From the NCBI GenBank assembly GCA_047971245.1, contig JBKDZN010000234.1, positions 1-10,075 of the forward strand: 10,075 nt of DNA. Reading direction: 5' to 3'. The notes under the pieces were generated by a model. The model was not told the origin of the DNA. It searched no databases and was given only the letters and a program-made list of their open reading frames with translations. Below, one piece after another: positions 8,801 to 10,075 of the stretch (the first letter of the stretch is position 1; the number at the start of each line of letters is the position of its first letter). The position numbers were made by a program, and so were the translations under genes. This DNA is from CADEDH01 sp047971245 (lineage in GTDB: Bacteria > Actinomycetota > Acidimicrobiia > Acidimicrobiales > SZUA-35).

Positions 8801-10075
8801 CACGAACGGTGTTGCCCACCCGGTCCCACACCACCCGAGGCCGGAGCTCGGCGAACTCGTCGGAGGGGTAGCGCCCGGCCAGCAGGTCGAGGGTGTTGGT
8901 GAAGGCGTCGTCGGACAGCTCGGCGTAGTTGGCGGCGCCCCGCACCAGTTCGAGGAGATCGTCGACGGGCCATTCGTCGAGGGCGACGGTGGCCACGATC
9001 TGCTGGGCCAGGACGTCGAGGGGGTTCCGCGGGTAGTGGGTCTCCTCGATCTCACCCCGCTGCATCCGGTCGACCACCACCGCCGCTTCGAGCAGGTCGG
9101 CCCGGTGTTTGGGGAACAGCTTGCCCCGGCTCGGCGCCCCGACCTGGTGGCCGGCCCGACCGATCCGCTGCAGGCCCCGGGACACCGCCCCGGGGGATTC
9201 GACCTGGATGACCAGGTCGACGGCGCCCATGTCGATCCCGAGCTCGAGCGACGAGGTGGCCACCAGCCCCTTCAGGTCGCCCCGCTTCAGGCGGTCCTCG
9301 ATCAGGAGCCGCCGCTCCCGGGACAGGGACCCGTGGTGGGCCATGACCAGCTCCCGCCCGGGCGCCGGTGCGGTCCCGTCGGCTTCGGCGTTGCGGTTGT
9401 CACCGTCGACGGCGAGCTCGTTGAGCCGGGTGGCCAGGCGCTCGGCGAGGCGGCGGGCGTTGACGAAGATGATGGTGGACCGATGGTGCTGCACCAGCTC
9501 CAGCAGGCGGGGGTGCACCGACGGCCAGATCGACCGGCGGCCGGACCGTCCGGGGGCCGGGTCGGCACCCGGGCCCAGCTCGGTGCCGGTGCCGGTGCCC
9601 GTGCCCGGGTCGGGCTCGCCGAGGCGGGCCATGTCGTCCACCGGGACGATCACCTCGACGTCGAGCTCCTTGCCGATCCCGGTGTCGACGACGGTGACCG
9701 GCCGGGGCCGACCCCGGTGGTAGCCGCCGAGGAACCGGGCGATCTCGTCCAACGGGCGTTGGGTGGCCGACAGGCCGATCCGCTGGACCGGCCGGTCGGT
9801 GATCCGGTCGAGTCGCTCGAGGCTGAGGGCCAGGTGGGCGCCCCGCTTGGTGGCGGCCAGGGCGTGGATCTCGTCGACGATCACCGTCTCCACCCCGGCC
9901 AGGGTTTCCCGGACCTGGGAGGTGAGCATCAGGTAGAGCGACTCGGGGGTGGTGATGAGCAGGTCGGCCGGGTCGGTGGCGAGGCGGCGGCGGGCCTTGG
10001 CCGGGGTGGCGCCGCTGCGGACGGCCCCCGAGGGTTCGTGGACCGGCTCACCCAGGCGCGCCGCGGCCCGCCGAA
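5808..10075 (-). CDS. lhr: Lhr-family ATP-dependent helicase (N-terminus outside window)
   Basis: Superfamily 2, 3'-to-5' DNA/RNA-DNA helicase associated with DNA repair. About 1421 codons are visible. The frame stays open upstream of the ATG at 9929 and reads ...TPAKARRRLATDPADLLITTPESLYL before it, so that ATG is internal. The Walker A motif and roughly the first hundred or more residues are beyond the right edge. Numbering from that ATG: Walker B DEIH (19-22), motif III SAT (54-56), motif IV near 155 (IIFVNARRLAERL), motif V SSLELGIDMGAVDLV (about 222-237) and motif VI QRIGRAGH (254-261). Then come the Lhr winged-helix and beta-barrel core (GGTIPDRG, GELDEEMVYESR, STWRIEDIT about 433, PFWHGDGPGRP about 455) and a DEAD-associated region to about 690. 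The long C-terminal domain is typical of full-length actinobacterial Lhr and ends with RRGFFVSGLGAAQFALPGAVDRLR-type wording. A low-complexity Gly-Thr insert lies at about 106-125 and an Arg/Pro-rich linker near 1120-1150. Mycobacterial Lhr is mutagen-induced, but the promoter here is outside the window. No frameshift is seen. Confidence 0.97.
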   Translation of the reverse strand, partial: RRAAARLGEPVHEPSGAVRSGATPAKARRRLATDPADLLITTPESLYLMLTSQVRETLAGVETVIVDEIHALAATKRGAHLALSLERLDRITDRPVQRIGLSATQRPLDEIARFLGGYHRGRPRPVTVVDTGIGKELDVEVIVPVDDMARLGEPDPGTGTGTGTELGPGADPAPGRSGRRSIWPSVHPRLLELVQHHRSTIIFVNARRLAERLATRLNELAVDGDNRNAEADGTAPAPGRELVMAHHGSLSRERRLLIEDRLKRGDLKGLVATSSLELGIDMGAVDLVIQVESPGAVSRGLQRIGRAGHQVGAPSRGKLFPKHRADLLEAAVVVDRMQRGEIEETHYPRNPLDVLAQQIVATVALDEWPVDDLLELVRGAANYAELSDDAFTNTLDLLAGRYPSDEFAELRPRVVWDRVGNTVRGRPGAQRLAVTSGGTIPDRGLYGVFLPDGTRVGELDEEMVYESRAGETFLLGASTWRIEDITHERVVVTPAPGRPGKMPFWHGDGPGRPLELGRAVGAFVREITTADRADAHRRLRNRHGLDERAAANLLSFLDDQAEATGRVPDDRTVVVERFRDEIGDWRVCLLSPFGAQVHAPWGMALQNRLAEQWGWDVELMWSDDGIVVRLPEALDRVPVEELLIDPDELDELLVAQLPQTALFAARFRECAARALLLPRRRPDRRTPLWQQRRKAADLLTVAARYPSFPILLETSRECLNDVFDVPALRRVLVELRSRAIQVVPVDTDTASPFAQSLLFGWVAQYMYEGDAPLAERRAAALSLDRELLRDLLGAEELRELLDAGVLAELEAELTRTAPGWQARTVDAVEDLVRGLGPLTTTEIGLRVDPAADLDPQDAIDQLVAERRLIGVVVAGESRWAAAEDAARLRDALGVTLPPGLPAAFTEPVDAPLLDLVSRFARTNGPFLTPAVAHRLGVPSARAAQALEALERQGRVVRGEFRPDGVEREWCHDDVLRRLRRRSLAALRREVEPVEPEVLARFLPRWQHVDGRLRGLDGLAEVITTLQGAALPVSMLESAMLRARVVDYEPALLDTLATAGELVWLGAAPLGAADGRIRLLWRDQVPALAGPDPDGTDLTGPHDRDIHQALRAHLVSRGASFWPELVAAAQAAGCDYDDTTVLTALWDLVWAGEVTNDSFTPLRALTAGSTPKRPHPGRRSGNRGRTARRPSLRALSRVGPPSATGRWAPVAPLLQPPVSPTEAVTARAQQLLERYGVLTREMALAEGAEGGFAGVYPLLKALEERGQVRRGFFVSGLGAAQFALPGAVDRLRGHRPAGVGDEPEPTVTLAACDPAQPYGAALPWPDSPGRPSRAVGAWVVLRSGRPLVHLDRGGRSLTRFPAAGHDDGWIGALTALVASGRGPERIEVRTIDGEPAGAHPATVDALIAGGFGAGYRGPILRR
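9582..9605. repeat. Hexanucleotide repeat encoding (Gly-Thr)4 in Lhr
   Basis: Three GGTGCC units followed by a variant CGTGCC on the plus strand encode four Gly-Thr pairs (residues 109-116 counted from the ATG at 9929). They fall in the linker between the two RecA-like domains of Lhr. The segment lies inside a Pro/Gly-rich stretch (DPGTGTGTGTELGPGADPAPG) and probably expands and contracts by slippage without changing the reading frame. Confidence 0.85.

Noticed and set aside
9927..9929. ATG as the true start of the helicase
   Set aside because: It lies inside the conserved ITTPESLYLML block before Walker B, and the frame continues to the right edge, so the gene is simply cut by the window.

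Overview
The window is very GC-rich (about 70% by eye) with strong G/C bias at third codon positions. It reads as chromosomal DNA of a high-GC actinobacterium. An Acidimicrobiia-like lineage is my guess from the FadD13-like ligase, the actinobacterial-type Lhr helicase, hairpins without U-tracts and a TANNNT-type -10 set against a leaderless start. This is inference, not a database match. I see no insertion sequence, integrase, CRISPR array, tRNA, rRNA or phage gene, and no region whose composition differs from the rest.

Layout: (1) 1-1275, plus strand: C-terminal ~424 codons of glucose-6-phosphate isomerase (pgi), cut by the left edge. (2) 1416-3011, plus: FadD13-like fatty-acyl-CoA synthetase with a good Shine-Dalgarno site and a threefold hexapeptide repeat at its N-terminus. 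(3) 3108-3659, plus: small HdeD/DUF308-type protein with six predicted membrane segments. (4) 3711-5681, plus: large HAD-superfamily protein of the type often found near surface-polysaccharide genes, apparently translated from a leaderless GTG, with an Asp-to-Asn change in HAD motif IV. (5) 5808-10075, minus: Lhr-family ATP-dependent helicase, cut at its N-terminus by the right edge and convergent with gene 4.

The genes do not form a recognisable pathway. They look like independent transcription units: central carbon metabolism, lipid activation, membrane stress, possible envelope or polysaccharide function, and DNA repair. Three intergenic gaps each hold a long near-perfect inverted repeat (3045-3086, 3668-3699, 5704-5753), which fits separate transcription.

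No clear new multi-gene system is visible. The points most worth a second look are the HAD protein with altered motif IV, the hairpin fused to a leaderless start at 3668-3713, and the convergent hairpin whose imperfect pairs are wobble pairs only in the minus-strand RNA.
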